Shown: piece by piece, positions 39,970-49,644 of the stretch
Layout: every line of letters starts with the position of its first letter
Numbering within the stretch: position 1 is the first letter of the stretch
Source: Lactobacillus pasteurii DSM 23907 = CRBIP 24.76
Lineage (GTDB): Bacteria; Bacillota; Bacilli; Lactobacillales; Lactobacillaceae
Direction of reading: 5' to 3'
DNA: 64,000 bases
Assembly (NCBI RefSeq): GCF_000297025.1
Contig: NZ_CAKD01000002.1
Coordinates: forward strand, 1 to 64,000
Translations under genes and position numbers: made by a program
Notes under the pieces: generated by a model
The model's input: the letters and a program-made list of their open reading frames with translations, nothing else
Told to the model about the DNA's origin: nothing
Database searches by the model: none

Positions 39970-40959
39970 ATGACTAAGTATAATTGGGGAATCATCGGTA
40001 CTGGTTGGATTGCACACGAAATGGCAGATGCCTTGAACAAGGTCAACGGTGAAATCTATGCCGTAGCTGACGTTAACGAAGAAATGCTTAAGAAGTTTGC
40101 ACAAGAAAAGCACATTGATCGTACCTTCACTAATCCTGATGAAATGATCAATGATCCAGCAATCGACATCATCTACATTGCTACGCCTCACACTTTCCAC
40201 TACGAATACATCAAGAAGGCTTTAAATGCTGGTAAGCATGTCTTTGCTGAAAAAGCCATTACAGTCAACGCTAAGCAATTTGATGAAGTTGAACAATTAG
40301 CTAAGGAAAAAGGCCTCATCTTAACTGAAGGCTTCACCCTTTACCACATGCCAATTTACCAAAAGGTCTTAGAAATGATCAAAGATGGTAAGCTCGGTCA
40401 AATCAAGATGATTCAAGTTAACTTTGGTAGCTTGAAGGATTACGACCCAAAGAACCGTTTCTTCAACAAAGACTTAGCCGGTGGTGCCTTGCTTGATATC
40501 GGCGGCTATGCAACTGCTTTTGCCAGAACCTTCTTGTCAGCTACTCCTGAAAGTATTCTAACCACTGTAAAGTTCTTTGAAACCGGCGTTGACGAACAAT
40601 CAGGTATCATCTTGAAGAACTCCAAGGATGAAATGGCAGTTATGGCTTTGTCAATGCGTGCTAAGCAACCAAAGCGTGGCGTAGTTTCTGGTACCAAGGG
40701 TTACGTCGAAATCAGCAACTACCCACGTGCAGTTGAAGCAGATATTACTTATACTTCTGATGCTCATGGCGAAACTCACGAAAAGATCATTGCTGGTGAC
40801 AGCGCTAAAGCTTTGGAATACGAAGTTGCTGATATGCAACGCTATATTGAACAAGGTCACGATGATGGTCAACTTGCCTTGTCACGCGATGTTGCCCACA
40901 TCTTGAATAGCGTTAGAACCTCATGGGGCATGAAGTTCCCATTTGAGGATCAAGACTAA
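39970..40959 (+). CDS. Gfo/Idh/MocA family oxidoreductase
   Basis: This 329-residue NAD(P)-dependent dehydrogenase has the Rossmann GIIGTGWIAHEMADAL motif (residues 6-21) and the EKAI (EKP-like) sequence with its lysine near residue 96. The family acts on sugars, inositols and their phosphates. It follows the RpiA-like gene by 2 bases under the RpiR-controlled promoter, so a sugar-phosphate substrate is likely. Confidence 0.9.
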   Translation: MTKYNWGIIGTGWIAHEMADALNKVNGEIYAVADVNEEMLKKFAQEKHIDRTFTNPDEMINDPAIDIIYIATPHTFHYEYIKKALNAGKHVFAEKAITVNAKQFDEVEQLAKEKGLILTEGFTLYHMPIYQKVLEMIKDGKLGQIKMIQVNFGSLKDYDPKNRFFNKDLAGGALLDIGGYATAFARTFLSATPESILTTVKFFETGVDEQSGIILKNSKDEMAVMALSMRAKQPKRGVVSGTKGYVEISNYPRAVEADITYTSDAHGETHEKIIAGDSAKALEYEVADMQRYIEQGHDDGQLALSRDVAHILNSVRTSWGMKFPFEDQD

Positions 40960-40975
40960 TTTTTCAAAAACCAAT

Positions 40976-41013
40976 CCAAAAAAAAGAAAGTCGAAATAAT
41001 TCGGCTTTCTTTT
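40976..41013 (+). terminator. Terminator of the oxidoreductase operon
   Basis: An AGAAAGTCGAA/TTCGGCTTTCT stem with T-run follows the stop codon. The A-run on the other side could also serve the minus strand. Confidence 0.85.
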
Positions 41014-41042
41014 TTATTTTGGGATATTTCGTATTCTTTATA

Positions 41043-41189
41043 CTATCTGTTGTTTTTCTTTTCAGTTGTATCCAAGTCTTCTGTTGGCCAATCATCGGTT
41101 AGACGTTGAATTTGTAACTCATCCCTTTCTCGTTTTTCACTGTTTATCCACATGTTATTAACTTTGTAAGGCATATCGGTATATTGCAT
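41043..41189 (-). CDS. Small conserved-looking protein, 48 residues
   Basis: An open frame of 48 codons starts MQYTDMPYKVNNMW and ends TTEKKNNR. It is rich in charged residues, with no signal or membrane segment. It begins 30 bases after the ClC channel stop on the same strand. The ribosome binding site is weak (gaag), so this is only a candidate. I do not recognise a family. Confidence 0.4.
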   Translation of the reverse strand: MQYTDMPYKVNNMWINSEKRERDELQIQRLTDDWPTEDLDTTEKKNNR

Positions 41190-41218
41190 GACTTCGAAGC
41201 AATTTCTTCTTAATCTAA

Positions 41219-42421
41219 TTATTTATGTGGAATCTTCTTCAAAATTGCACTTACCAAAAAGCAAACAGCCACAATTGCGGGAATAAATTGTACTGGCAAT
41301 AAGAATAGCAATAAAGTTGCCACCAAAATTGGCTTAGGAATGATGGTAGTCACGCTAGCTGCAATTACAATTGAGACGATTAATCCTGGCATGTGTGGGA
41401 AAAACTTCACCAAGGCAAAGCCAAGGGCTGCACTAGTAAAAATTGCTGGGAAGATTTTTCCACCGCGCCATCCACAGATAAAGCAAAGATGCGTCAGCAA
41501 GGTCTTGCCAAAGGCTAAGGCCAGTAAAAAGGCAATGCTTTCGCTTAGATAATTTTTGGATAGAGGCAGGATGGCATTTTCGCCAGAATACAAAAATTGC
41601 GTAGAAACCATCCCTAATAAACCAATCGCTAAACCGGCAGTCAAGGCTAAAATCAAGGGATTGGAAATCTTGCTAAAAAGACGATTGATGACTTTTTCGC
41701 TGTAATTGAAATAAAAGCCAAATAACATGCCAATAGCAATGGCTGGAATAATCATCCATATTGCCTCTAGGTCCCAATTAATTTCTGGAAAACGCAGACC
41801 TAGCGGACTTTCTTCTGGGAAAAGCTTGCGAATAATGATAAAGCCAAGCACCCCAGCAATGGTCGTTAGAGTATAAACAATTCGCTTGCGCAATTTGCTC
41901 TTAAAGGATCCTGACAAGTTGATTGCGTCTAATTCAATTAGCGGTGCCCGGAAAATCGCTGCCATCATCGCGCCAAGACCTAGTTCAATCAACTCTTCTT
42001 TTTTAGCAATAACTAGTTTCATTTGCTCCCCAGTCCACGTAATCAAGCCACCTAATAGTCCTGATAAAGCCGCTTCTGGACCAAGACTTGCCCCAAAAAT
42101 CAAAATCAGAATTGAAGCTAGAAAAGTCCTGAGCAATCTATGATCGTGATAGTCGACTGAGCCAGTTTGTCGAAATTCGGTTAAAGTTTCTTCAAGAGTA
42201 TGTGGATAACCAGCCCAATATTTTTGCCCTAAGCCAATAATTAATCCACCTAAAAGACCGATAATCAGTGGATAAAACCCTGGCAAATTCAACTGGTGTG
42301 GTAGGGTATGCCAAAGAACCTCGATGCCAACATGTACTAGCGTTAAGTACAAAGCTGAAATCATCCCAATAACTAAGCCCATCAACATGCTGTAAGCAAC
42401 AAAAACGCTCGTAAATTTCAT
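41219..42421 (-). CDS. ClC-type chloride channel/transporter
   Basis: This 400-residue membrane protein has the ClC signatures FGASLGPEAALSGL (GxEGP-like) and GWRGGKIFPAIFTSA (GxFxP-like). Bacterial ClCs exchange chloride or fluoride for protons. ATG at 42421 follows gggaag; the in-frame start at 42439 has no site. The gating glutamate of EcClC appears in the GPEAAL context; substrate choice is not resolved. Confidence 0.92.
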   Translation of the reverse strand: MKFTSVFVAYSMLMGLVIGMISALYLTLVHVGIEVLWHTLPHQLNLPGFYPLIIGLLGGLIIGLGQKYWAGYPHTLEETLTEFRQTGSVDYHDHRLLRTFLASILILIFGASLGPEAALSGLLGGLITWTGEQMKLVIAKKEELIELGLGAMMAAIFRAPLIELDAINLSGSFKSKLRKRIVYTLTTIAGVLGFIIIRKLFPEESPLGLRFPEINWDLEAIWMIIPAIAIGMLFGFYFNYSEKVINRLFSKISNPLILALTAGLAIGLLGMVSTQFLYSGENAILPLSKNYLSESIAFLLALAFGKTLLTHLCFICGWRGGKIFPAIFTSAALGFALVKFFPHMPGLIVSIVIAASVTTIIPKPILVATLLLFLLPVQFIPAIVAVCFLVSAILKKIPHK

Positions 42422-42487
42422 GCTACTTCCCCATTCCAATTGTGATTTTTCTTATAGATCTAATGTATCAAAGCTAGTTATTTTGAG

Positions 42488-42532
42488 CAAAAAAATATTG
42501 TCGACATCCCTAGGATATCGACAATATTCTGA
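42488..42532 (-). terminator. Terminator of the SLAP protein gene
   Basis: An ATATTGTCGA/TCGACAATAT stem with a seven-T run on the minus strand lies 28 bases past the stop. Confidence 0.9.
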
Positions 42533-42559
42533 TCAATTAAGCTTGTTTAGAGTAGATGA

Positions 42560-44302
42560 TTATCTAACGTTAGCTACTCTGATGTATTGCTTAGCAGGAC
42601 CACCGATTCTGAAGTAAGTCTTACCGTTCTTGAATGTGTATGAACCACCGTAGGTAACGATCTTTTCACCTCTGTATAACTTCCAGCGACCTTTAAAAGT
42701 AGTACGCTTAGTTGAAGTTCTGTAGATGTAAGAGTTGTGAGTCAACTTACGTGGAGTACCAGTAATGTTAGTTACACGAACGTATTGGTCCTTACCAGCA
42801 ATCTTGTAGTAAGTCTTACCGTTGATCTTAACTACCTTGTTTACGTACTTGATAGTTTCGTAATCCTTGTAAACAACACCAGTTGAGTTACCCTTGCTGT
42901 CGTAAGCAATTGATTCGTGCATTACAGGACCAGTTACAATATCGCCATCTTCAGCTTGTGAACCGTTGACGAACTTAGTTTCAACGTATTCGTTTGAAGT
43001 TGCACTGTTAATTTGAGTGTATGATACACCATTTACAGTGATGGTCTTAAATGTTGCAACTTTAGTACCGTTAGCAATAGTTCTACCAGTGTTTGATACA
43101 GCGTTACCGTTGAATGAGTAGATTGGAGCTGCTGAACCATCGCTAGTTTGGATAGTCTTGGGAGCCTTAGCACCTACAGTAAGGTTGAAAGTCAAAGTAG
43201 TAGTGTAGCCGTTTGCGTTCTTAGCAGTTACAGTGACTGGGTATGAGCCTGCTACAGCAGTATTAACCTTTGATGCGTCAACTGAAACTGGAAGTGAAAC
43301 GGTGCTAGTACCTGAGAATGCTGCGCTAAATGCTTGAGCAATAGCAGTAGTATTTACTGCGCTACCTACAGGGATATAATTGAAGCTTGCGTTTTCAGCT
43401 AAATTAATAGTTTGAGTATGGTTGTACTTAACGCCATTGTAGGTAATCACTGGATTATTGCTGTAATCTGCTGGAGCATTGTATGCAGTAACAGTAATAG
43501 GCATTTGTGCAGTCTTACCGTTAGTTGCATATGCATTTACTGTGACAGTAAATGGAGCTGCTGGAGCATTGAAGTTTCCCTTGCTATCAACTGTCATACC
43601 TGCTGCAGTTAATGATGATCTAACATCACTAGCCAAGTTTGACCATGAAGCAGTTGCCGCATTACCTTGTGAAGTACCTTGAATCGAAACCTTGTACTTC
43701 TTGTTAATTGCAGAAACCAATGAACTTACATTGTTTTCACCTTTTGAGAGTGTAATGCTACCTGAGGTAACGGTTGCACCATTTTCAGTAAAGAAAGGTG
43801 TACCTGTCAAAGATGCATCAGGAACAGTAAATTCGTCACTTTCAACAGTGAAGCTTAAGTTACTGTTGATATTACCGTAATTATCTGCAGTTACATCACC
43901 ATGGCCTGAAAGTGCATATACACCATTTGCAGTCAAGCCACTAACAGTAACTTGAGTTGCCTTAACCTTATAAGTATGACCAGCCTTTAATGTCGAAACT
44001 GTAGTACTTGGGTCCTTAACATCATAAACTGTTACTTTGCCATTAACTTTAGGAGTACCGTAGTTAGAAACCAATGATACTGATAAACTTGATGGTTGTG
44101 AATTGTTAGCAATTGAAGAAACATTATTGACTAACAAACTTACATTCAATTCTTGCTTAGTAGTTGTTGATGGAGCAGTAGCACCATTTTCTGGGGTAAC
44201 TGCAACAGTTGAGCTCGCACTAACAACACCAGTAGAAACAACAGGTGAAACTGCCAACAAAGCAGCTGCTGCAGCACTTATAATTCTAGAATTTCTTTTC
44301 AT
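42560..44302 (-). CDS. S-layer (SLAP-domain) protein
   Basis: This 580-residue secreted protein has a signal peptide (MKRNSRIISAAAAALLAVSPVV, cleavage near VSAS). The Thr/Ser/Val-rich N-terminal part has Ig-like repeats, and the C-terminus carries two SLAP modules (about residues 405-580; YRTSTKRTTF, YKIAGKDQYVRV and IGGPAKQYIRV). The SLAP modules hold S-layer proteins of the L. acidophilus group to the wall. The sequence lacks the lysine-rich composition of the major SlpA, so it may be an S-layer-associated or alternate S-layer protein. A TATAAT lies at 44366-44371. Confidence 0.93.
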   Translation of the reverse strand: MKRNSRIISAAAAALLAVSPVVSTGVVSASSTVAVTPENGATAPSTTTKQELNVSLLVNNVSSIANNSQPSSLSVSLVSNYGTPKVNGKVTVYDVKDPSTTVSTLKAGHTYKVKATQVTVSGLTANGVYALSGHGDVTADNYGNINSNLSFTVESDEFTVPDASLTGTPFFTENGATVTSGSITLSKGENNVSSLVSAINKKYKVSIQGTSQGNAATASWSNLASDVRSSLTAAGMTVDSKGNFNAPAAPFTVTVNAYATNGKTAQMPITVTAYNAPADYSNNPVITYNGVKYNHTQTINLAENASFNYIPVGSAVNTTAIAQAFSAAFSGTSTVSLPVSVDASKVNTAVAGSYPVTVTAKNANGYTTTLTFNLTVGAKAPKTIQTSDGSAAPIYSFNGNAVSNTGRTIANGTKVATFKTITVNGVSYTQINSATSNEYVETKFVNGSQAEDGDIVTGPVMHESIAYDSKGNSTGVVYKDYETIKYVNKVVKINGKTYYKIAGKDQYVRVTNITGTPRKLTHNSYIYRTSTKRTTFKGRWKLYRGEKIVTYGGSYTFKNGKTYFRIGGPAKQYIRVANVR

Positions 44303-44365
44303 AAATGTGGTTTTCCTTTCGTGAATCAGTAGTCAGATAAACCTATTTCTTCTATCCACTACTAA

Positions 44366-44371
44366 ATTATA
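44366..44371 (-). promoter_or_regulatory. -10 element of the SLAP gene
   Basis: TATAAT on the minus strand lies about 64 bases upstream of the ATG. No good -35 could be placed. The ~190 bases upstream to the tRNA terminator are AT-rich and hold nothing else I can support. Confidence 0.5.
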
Positions 44372-44591
44372 CCGCTATTAGCAGTAAAAATCATTTTTTC
44401 GCTATAGTACAATTTTAAAAAACTAATAAATAACCTATACTTAGTTACTTTTCCCCTCCCTTCTTCGCTAATAATATTACCTAAAAAAGTTTAATATAAG
44501 GTTAAGATGAGTTTACAAATTCGAATGAAAACTTTTTCAAAATATTTACAACTTAAAACTAAAAATTACGGAAAATAATGCCTGAAGCGAC

Positions 44592-44622
44592 AAAAAAACC
44601 GATACCTGACAGGTATCGGTTC
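44592..44622 (-). terminator. Terminator after tRNA-Gln
   Basis: An ACCGATACCTG/CAGGTATCGGT stem with a T-run on the minus strand lies just downstream of the tRNA. Confidence 0.9.
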
Positions 44623-44626
44623 GTTA

Positions 44627-44698
44627 TTGGGTTAGCTGGATTCGAACCAGCGCATGACGGTACCAAAAACCGTTGCCTTACCACTTGGCTATAACCCA
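44627..44698 (-). tRNA. tRNA-Gln, anticodon TTG (second copy)
   Basis: This copy is identical in sequence to the tRNA-Gln at 36966-37037, with the same acceptor, anticodon loop and discriminator. It is transcribed singly and has its own terminator. Confidence 0.95.
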
Positions 44699-44783
44699 AA
44701 GCTATTGCTAGAGCTTTTACTTGTTGCTCTCCATCGGGCTTTATCACCCGACGAATATTATTCTACCATGTTGAGCAAAAAGA

Positions 44784-45245
44784 TCAAGCATTTTTTGAAT
44801 TATTTTTCAGTTTTTTGAGGCGGAAATAATGCTCATCTTTATTGATGACTCCCTCTAGCTGATATTCTTGTTGATCTTCGCTAGTAACCTTGCCAAACTT
44901 AATAACTCCGCCTTCGCCAGTTTCATCCTCTTCAACTTCAACCGATTGATTCATCACCCGGCCGAACTTACTCAAAATACGAATCTTATTCTTATGTTCT
45001 TCCAGCATCTTAACAGCAGTTGCCAAAGTGTAGCCGTCATCCAAGCGATCCTTCAAAAAGGCAATCGACATCAAAGTTCCTAGACTATAGGTTCTGACTC
45101 CACCATCGCTTTCTAAGGGAACAATGTAGCCTTTTTCTTCCCAATACCGCAATTGTCTTTGTGATACGCCAGTTACCTTGCTTGCTTCACCAATTCCTAC
45201 TTCAAGATTGCGAAAGATATTCTTGAACTGTGATTTAGTAGGCAT
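44784..45245 (-). CDS. MerR-family regulator
   Basis: This 153-residue protein has an N-terminal MerR helix-turn-helix (GIGEASKVTGVSQRQLRYWEEKGYI, about residues 17-41), then a helical segment and a charged C-terminus. The layout is like GlnR/TnrA-type or other small MerR proteins, but the ligand is unknown. It lies upstream of tRNA-Gln in transcription order. Confidence 0.9.
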   Translation of the reverse strand: MPTKSQFKNIFRNLEVGIGEASKVTGVSQRQLRYWEEKGYIVPLESDGGVRTYSLGTLMSIAFLKDRLDDGYTLATAVKMLEEHKNKIRILSKFGRVMNQSVEVEEDETGEGGVIKFGKVTSEDQQEYQLEGVINKDEHYFRLKKLKNNSKNA

Positions 45246-45407
45246 GTTTATCCTTCTTCCTAAACGATTGATATTTATATTTTACAAGTAAGCTAGTAAC
45301 ATTTTCAACTATTTTGTTAAAATTTCCTTCATGTATGTTAAATTATTTGACATATTTCACAAAAATGTTGTATGGTTGACGATATCAAAATTGAGAGAGG
45401 AATTCTA

Positions 45408-45649
45408 TGAATAAGCAAAGAATAAAATCTTAAGCATCATTGCCGGGTGATATGCAGGTCTGCCTGTATTAGAAGTAGTTTGTCCTGTGATATAATTTTG
45501 ATACATGTTTAAGCCCACTTTCAATTGTTTTTTTGTGGTGATTAAATAATATCAAGAAATTGGTCTAAAGCATACAAAAAGAGCGATGACTTCTTATGAA
45601 GTTCATCGCTTTTTTCATGGTCTGGAAATTAGTTTTTTCCCAGACACTT
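45408..45649 (-). mobile_element. IS1182-family fragment, left end and transposase start
   Basis: The last 132 bases (45518-45649) are nearly identical to 51953-52084, including the TTCCCAGACAC end and an internal terminator hairpin. On the minus strand the fragment continues into a short frame, MYQNYITGQTTSNTG then PAYHPAMMLKILFFAYS, that resembles the start of an IS1182-type transposase with an internal deletion. Then it stops. Confidence 0.8.
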
Positions 45650-45694
45650 GTTCATTATAATGATTCTACAATTGTTCCTATTGATGTGTTCTAA

Positions 45695-48600
45695 TTAATC
45701 ACGACGTTTACGATCAATTAATCCTAAACTTGCAAGTGCAATTAAGGCTAAGCCGATTAAGCCGGCATTGCTCTTCTTTTCACCAGTTTGTGGCAAAGTA
45801 TTCTTATTGCTGTCAGCTGCTTTATTTACAGTTGAAGCAGATTTCTTTGAACCATTAGTTACTTGTGTGCCCTTTGGTGCAACTCTGTTAGAAAGCTTAA
45901 TAGTGTGAGTACCTGTCTTTTTGTGTTCAATACTACTGTGGTTCTTCTTAGCTGCTTTCTTTTCAAGCTTTAGATTTTCTATTTCATCTGTTGTTGGAGT
46001 TACAGGATCTGTCTTTGGTTCTTGTGGATCTTTTTTATCCGGATCAACTTCTGGCTTTACCGGATCTGGAATGATTGGTTCAGGATTTACCGCATTTGAC
46101 TTATAAGTAATTACTACAGTTACATTTCCAGTATCTTTATTAACGGGTTTTGAAGCAACAGTCTTGCTCTGAGTTCCATCTACGTAAGAATCATATCCAG
46201 CAATTTGTGGCACATCAAATTTAGTCCATTCACCACTTGTTGGAGTCCATGACGTAGCCTCTTCAGTACCATCGACATGCTTAGTGACTTCACGCTTAAA
46301 CTCTACAACTTGCTCTTTAGTACTTATAGTGCCATCAGGATTTTCAATAATAATTTTTCTGGTTGGATTCTTAGTTTCAGTAGTCTTAGTTGGGGCAACA
46401 ATATGTAATTGATATTTGCTGGTCATTAAGTCTGCTAAAATATTGCCATCTTTTTCAGCATGGATATTTTCCCTATATGGATCATATGAACTAGCCGGAG
46501 ACAAACGCAATGTGATTTTAACAATATTATTATCAGTATCTTGCTGAGTATCCCAATCATGACTCAATTCGCCAATATCGTTTTTAACATTATCTGCATT
46601 AGTTACTTGATTGAAGTACTGGTGTAAGTCGTCTAAGTTAGTGAAGATGAAGTTCAAACCGCGTTGGCCGATTTGTTTAGAATTATCAGCTCTAACGTAA
46701 GTTACATAATCTGAATTTTGACGACCAGTTATAGTGTTACCAGATTTATCATTATCAGTCCAAGTCTGATTATTAATCTTAAGTAAGTCTTGAAGTGCTT
46801 CACCATTTTTACCATTAGCAATTACTACAATTGCTTTATTTCCTTCAAAATCATTAATTTCAAAGGCATTTCTAGCATCTGGTAATATGACATTATTCAT
46901 TGAGATGACAGCTGGATTAGTTAAGTTCTTAAACATATTCTCAACGCCGCGAAGTACTCCTTCGCCAGCCTTACCTTCAACATAACCAGCGGGAGTAATT
47001 CGTTTAATATTACTTAAATTCCAGTTATCTATGTTAATTTGCTTAGCGCCGGAGGCGTCGAACATCCCTTCAGCAATTTGTAATTTACTTGTATTCCAGC
47101 CACTCAAGTCAATGTTAGTTAACTTAGGAGTATTGTAGAACATGTGACGAGTATCATGAACATTCTTTGTATTCCAATGAGAAATATCACCAACAGTAGT
47201 TAATGAAGTATCACCCGCAAACATCACTGCCAGACTGTAGTTTTGTTCAGTATTCTTTAACCCAACACTACTTACATCCCATTTAGAAAGATCTAATTTT
47301 TCAAGGTTCTTGTCTTTGGCAAACATGTAACTCATATCAGTTACTTTACCGGTTTTCCAATTATTAACGAAGCTTAAATCTTTTTGTAAGAACATTTTAG
47401 AGAACATGTAGCTCATGTCAGTTACATTGGAAGTATCCCAACCGGTTAGATCTAATTCACTGTCATCTATATTTTCTAAGTCATAGAACATGGAGGCCAT
47501 ATTAGTTACTTTGCTAGTACTCCAATTAGAAAGCTTACCCAAACTAGTTAAATTAGTCTGTCCGCTAAACATGTAGCTCATGTCAGTTACATTGGAAGTA
47601 GTCCAATTACTTAAATTAAGCTTAGTCAAATGTCCTAAGTTCTCATGACCCTTTGGATCATAATCATCTGTTGTTGGATTGTTAAAAGCAGCAAACATGA
47701 AGGCCATATTAGTTACATTTGAGGTATTGAAATCTTCAAGTCCTTTAATGGTTGTAAGCTTTGGATCATTAAAGAACATGTAACTCATATCGGTAATATT
47801 ACCAGTGTCCCAGCCAGTTAGGTCTATACTTTCAATATTCGGCATATTGGAGAATAGATTATTAAAACTGGTAATACTTGGTGAAAGATTAATACCGCTC
47901 AGATCAAGATTTGTTTTGTTAGTATACTTAGCTGCATTGACATATTCATCCAGTATTTCTCTAGTAACACCCTTGGTATTATCCAAGTTTACATCCTTTA
48001 TATTCCAATCAGCCCAAGCAAACATACTGCTTGTATCAGTTACGTTGCTTAAATCACAGCCACTGAGGTCTACACTTTGTAGATCGTTGCTTCCCAAGAA
48101 CAGACTATTCATATTAGTTACGCCACTAGTATCAACATGGCTCAAATTTACATGCTTTAAATTAGTTCTGTAGGAACTAAATGCTCGATTCCAATCGCCC
48201 TTAGCATAGACCTTATTCTTTTCACCTTGATCATCAACTGTGACGTTAACTGCACCATTGATAGTGATGGAATGCATTAAATCCTTAGTAATATAAACCT
48301 TGTCATCACTTGAAATTCTGCCGGCATTAATAAAGTCCTGGGTGTTTGGAATGTAGATATTTTCCTTATCTCCGTGGTATTTGTTCAAAGTGTACTCATG
48401 AGTTGTGTTATCGAGACTGCCATCCCAATCGTCAACGTTGAATTGACTCTCACTTTCTGCAGGAAGAGCAATGAGTGCTTGAATCTTTGCTTGAGGTTGA
48501 ACAGTCTTTTGCACCTTTTCTGCAGCTATATCTGTAGCAGCTTGTGTATTTTCTGTAGCCTTTTTATCAACAACTAAACTTTGAGTTTGATTTGACTTTT

Positions 48601-48982
48601 GCTCATCCTTATTTGAAGTAGTGTCAGGAGTTTTTACTTCTGAAGTTTGCTCCTTTTGCTTCTCTTGAACTTGAGTATCAGAAGGTTTTACTTCATTAGT
48701 TTTATCAGCTATCTCAGCCTTTTGACTTTCTGCAGTTGCCTTAACATCAGCTTCAGTTATAGGCTTTACTAATTGAGCACTTTCTTTAGTATTATCAATT
48801 TGATTATTAGCTTGTGAATCAGTTGTCATTTCATCAGCGTGTACCGCTTGGCCGCCGAATCCCATGAAGCTGATTCCGATCAATACTGAAGCGGCACCAA
48901 CGGTCAACTTACGAATTGCAAAATGATCTTTTTGATTGTTCATTTGTCCAAGTTTCTCATTAAAGTTGTTTTTAGATAACAT
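45695..48982 (-). CDS. YSIRK/LPXTG surface protein with BspA-like (DUF285) repeats
   Basis: This 1095-residue cell-wall-anchored protein starts at ATG 48982, behind gaggaggatg; an in-frame start at 49000 is less good. In order it has a YSIRK signal (FAIRKLTVGAASVLIG), a charged linker, then about a dozen BspA-like leucine-rich units with the NVTDMSYMF-type motif (residues ~250-720). A MucBP/Mub-like module (IIIENPDGTIS...) follows, and LPQTGEKKSNAG with a membrane helix and RKRRD tail ends it. Such repeats mediate binding to host glycoproteins or other cells in related proteins. It lies between two IS1182 fragments. Confidence 0.93.
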   Translation of the reverse strand: MLSKNNFNEKLGQMNNQKDHFAIRKLTVGAASVLIGISFMGFGGQAVHADEMTTDSQANNQIDNTKESAQLVKPITEADVKATAESQKAEIADKTNEVKPSDTQVQEKQKEQTSEVKTPDTTSNKDEQKSNQTQSLVVDKKATENTQAATDIAAEKVQKTVQPQAKIQALIALPAESESQFNVDDWDGSLDNTTHEYTLNKYHGDKENIYIPNTQDFINAGRISSDDKVYITKDLMHSITINGAVNVTVDDQGEKNKVYAKGDWNRAFSSYRTNLKHVNLSHVDTSGVTNMNSLFLGSNDLQSVDLSGCDLSNVTDTSSMFAWADWNIKDVNLDNTKGVTREILDEYVNAAKYTNKTNLDLSGINLSPSITSFNNLFSNMPNIESIDLTGWDTGNITDMSYMFFNDPKLTTIKGLEDFNTSNVTNMAFMFAAFNNPTTDDYDPKGHENLGHLTKLNLSNWTTSNVTDMSYMFSGQTNLTSLGKLSNWSTSKVTNMASMFYDLENIDDSELDLTGWDTSNVTDMSYMFSKMFLQKDLSFVNNWKTGKVTDMSYMFAKDKNLEKLDLSKWDVSSVGLKNTEQNYSLAVMFAGDTSLTTVGDISHWNTKNVHDTRHMFYNTPKLTNIDLSGWNTSKLQIAEGMFDASGAKQINIDNWNLSNIKRITPAGYVEGKAGEGVLRGVENMFKNLTNPAVISMNNVILPDARNAFEINDFEGNKAIVVIANGKNGEALQDLLKINNQTWTDNDKSGNTITGRQNSDYVTYVRADNSKQIGQRGLNFIFTNLDDLHQYFNQVTNADNVKNDIGELSHDWDTQQDTDNNIVKITLRLSPASSYDPYRENIHAEKDGNILADLMTSKYQLHIVAPTKTTETKNPTRKIIIENPDGTISTKEQVVEFKREVTKHVDGTEEATSWTPTSGEWTKFDVPQIAGYDSYVDGTQSKTVASKPVNKDTGNVTVVITYKSNAVNPEPIIPDPVKPEVDPDKKDPQEPKTDPVTPTTDEIENLKLEKKAAKKNHSSIEHKKTGTHTIKLSNRVAPKGTQVTNGSKKSASTVNKAADSNKNTLPQTGEKKSNAGLIGLALIALASLGLIDRKRRD

Positions 48983-49141
48983 TTTACATCCTCCTCTCAT
49001 TCACTTGATATATTCTAGTATACTATTTTTTAGTTATTAAAACAAAAGTTATGCAATTGAAAAACGCTTTAACGCCAGTTATTTAGCGGATTATTAAATT
49101 TTAGATTTTTTGTTATTTAAAAGAGTAAATAAAAAGTGTCA

Positions 49142-49380
49142 GTGTCTGGGAAGAAACTCGATTTTTAGCCCGGATATAAAAACACAGGAATTCATTATTT
49201 TTAGTGAATTCCTGTGTTTTTTGTTTTTGAAATGAAAATCCGAAGGCTTTACCTTCTTGTTGGCTCCATATTTTTTCAGATTCATCGTCATGAACATGAT
49301 ACCGACATCCGTTTCGACTTTCTTTTTGCCTCTTAAATGCGTTCTGCGCATACCAAATACACTCTTCATGTGCCCAAAAA
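49142..49380 (-). mobile_element. IS1182-family fragment, right end and transposase C-terminus
   Basis: These 239 bases are identical to 50851-51089. They include the GTGTCTGGG end and encode, on the minus strand, the last ~80 residues of the transposase (GHMKSVFGMRRTHLRGKK). The internal end abuts a gene fragment at 49382. Confidence 0.9.
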
Positions 49381-49381
49381 A

Positions 49382-49450
49382 AAGAAGTATGGTCGGATGA
49401 TTACAGATACACAATTATATTTAGAAAATCACCCTGAATTGTATAAATAA
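49382..49450 (+). pseudogene. C-terminal gene fragment truncated at the IS boundary
   Basis: From the IS edge, one frame runs 22 codons (KKYGRMITDTQLYLENHPEL) to a TAA at 49448-49450. It looks like the tail of a gene whose 5' part was lost at the IS boundary. I do not recognise the family. Confidence 0.35.
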
Positions 49451-49503
49451 ACGTTTAATTATCAATATTGCTTTTCAAATAATATATAAGAGAGGGTAAA
49501 GTT

Positions 49504-49644
49504 ATGACAATTAAAAGTGAAGTTTTCGACGAAGAAAGTAGAAAAGCCATGATTAAAGAGCTGGCTATTATGAGTGGCTTAGTTACTGATGATGCTAACA
49601 AGATAGATAATTTAAACGAATACTTTAAAAAATTAGGAGTTTAA
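49504..49644 (+). CDS. Small protein of unknown function, 46 residues
   Basis: ATG at 49504 follows gagaggg. The 46-residue peptide starts MTIKSEVFDEESR and ends LNEYFKKLGV. It is charged and helical in character, with no signal peptide. It lies 53 bases after the truncated gene fragment and on its strand, so it may be the remaining end of an older operon. I do not recognise a family. Confidence 0.5.
   Translation: MTIKSEVFDEESRKAMIKELAIMSGLVTDDANKIDNLNEYFKKLGV

Noticed and set aside
45589-45620. Terminator hairpin as a regulator of the BspA-like gene
   Set aside because: The same hairpin occurs at 52010-52050 as part of the IS1182 end, so it belongs to the element.
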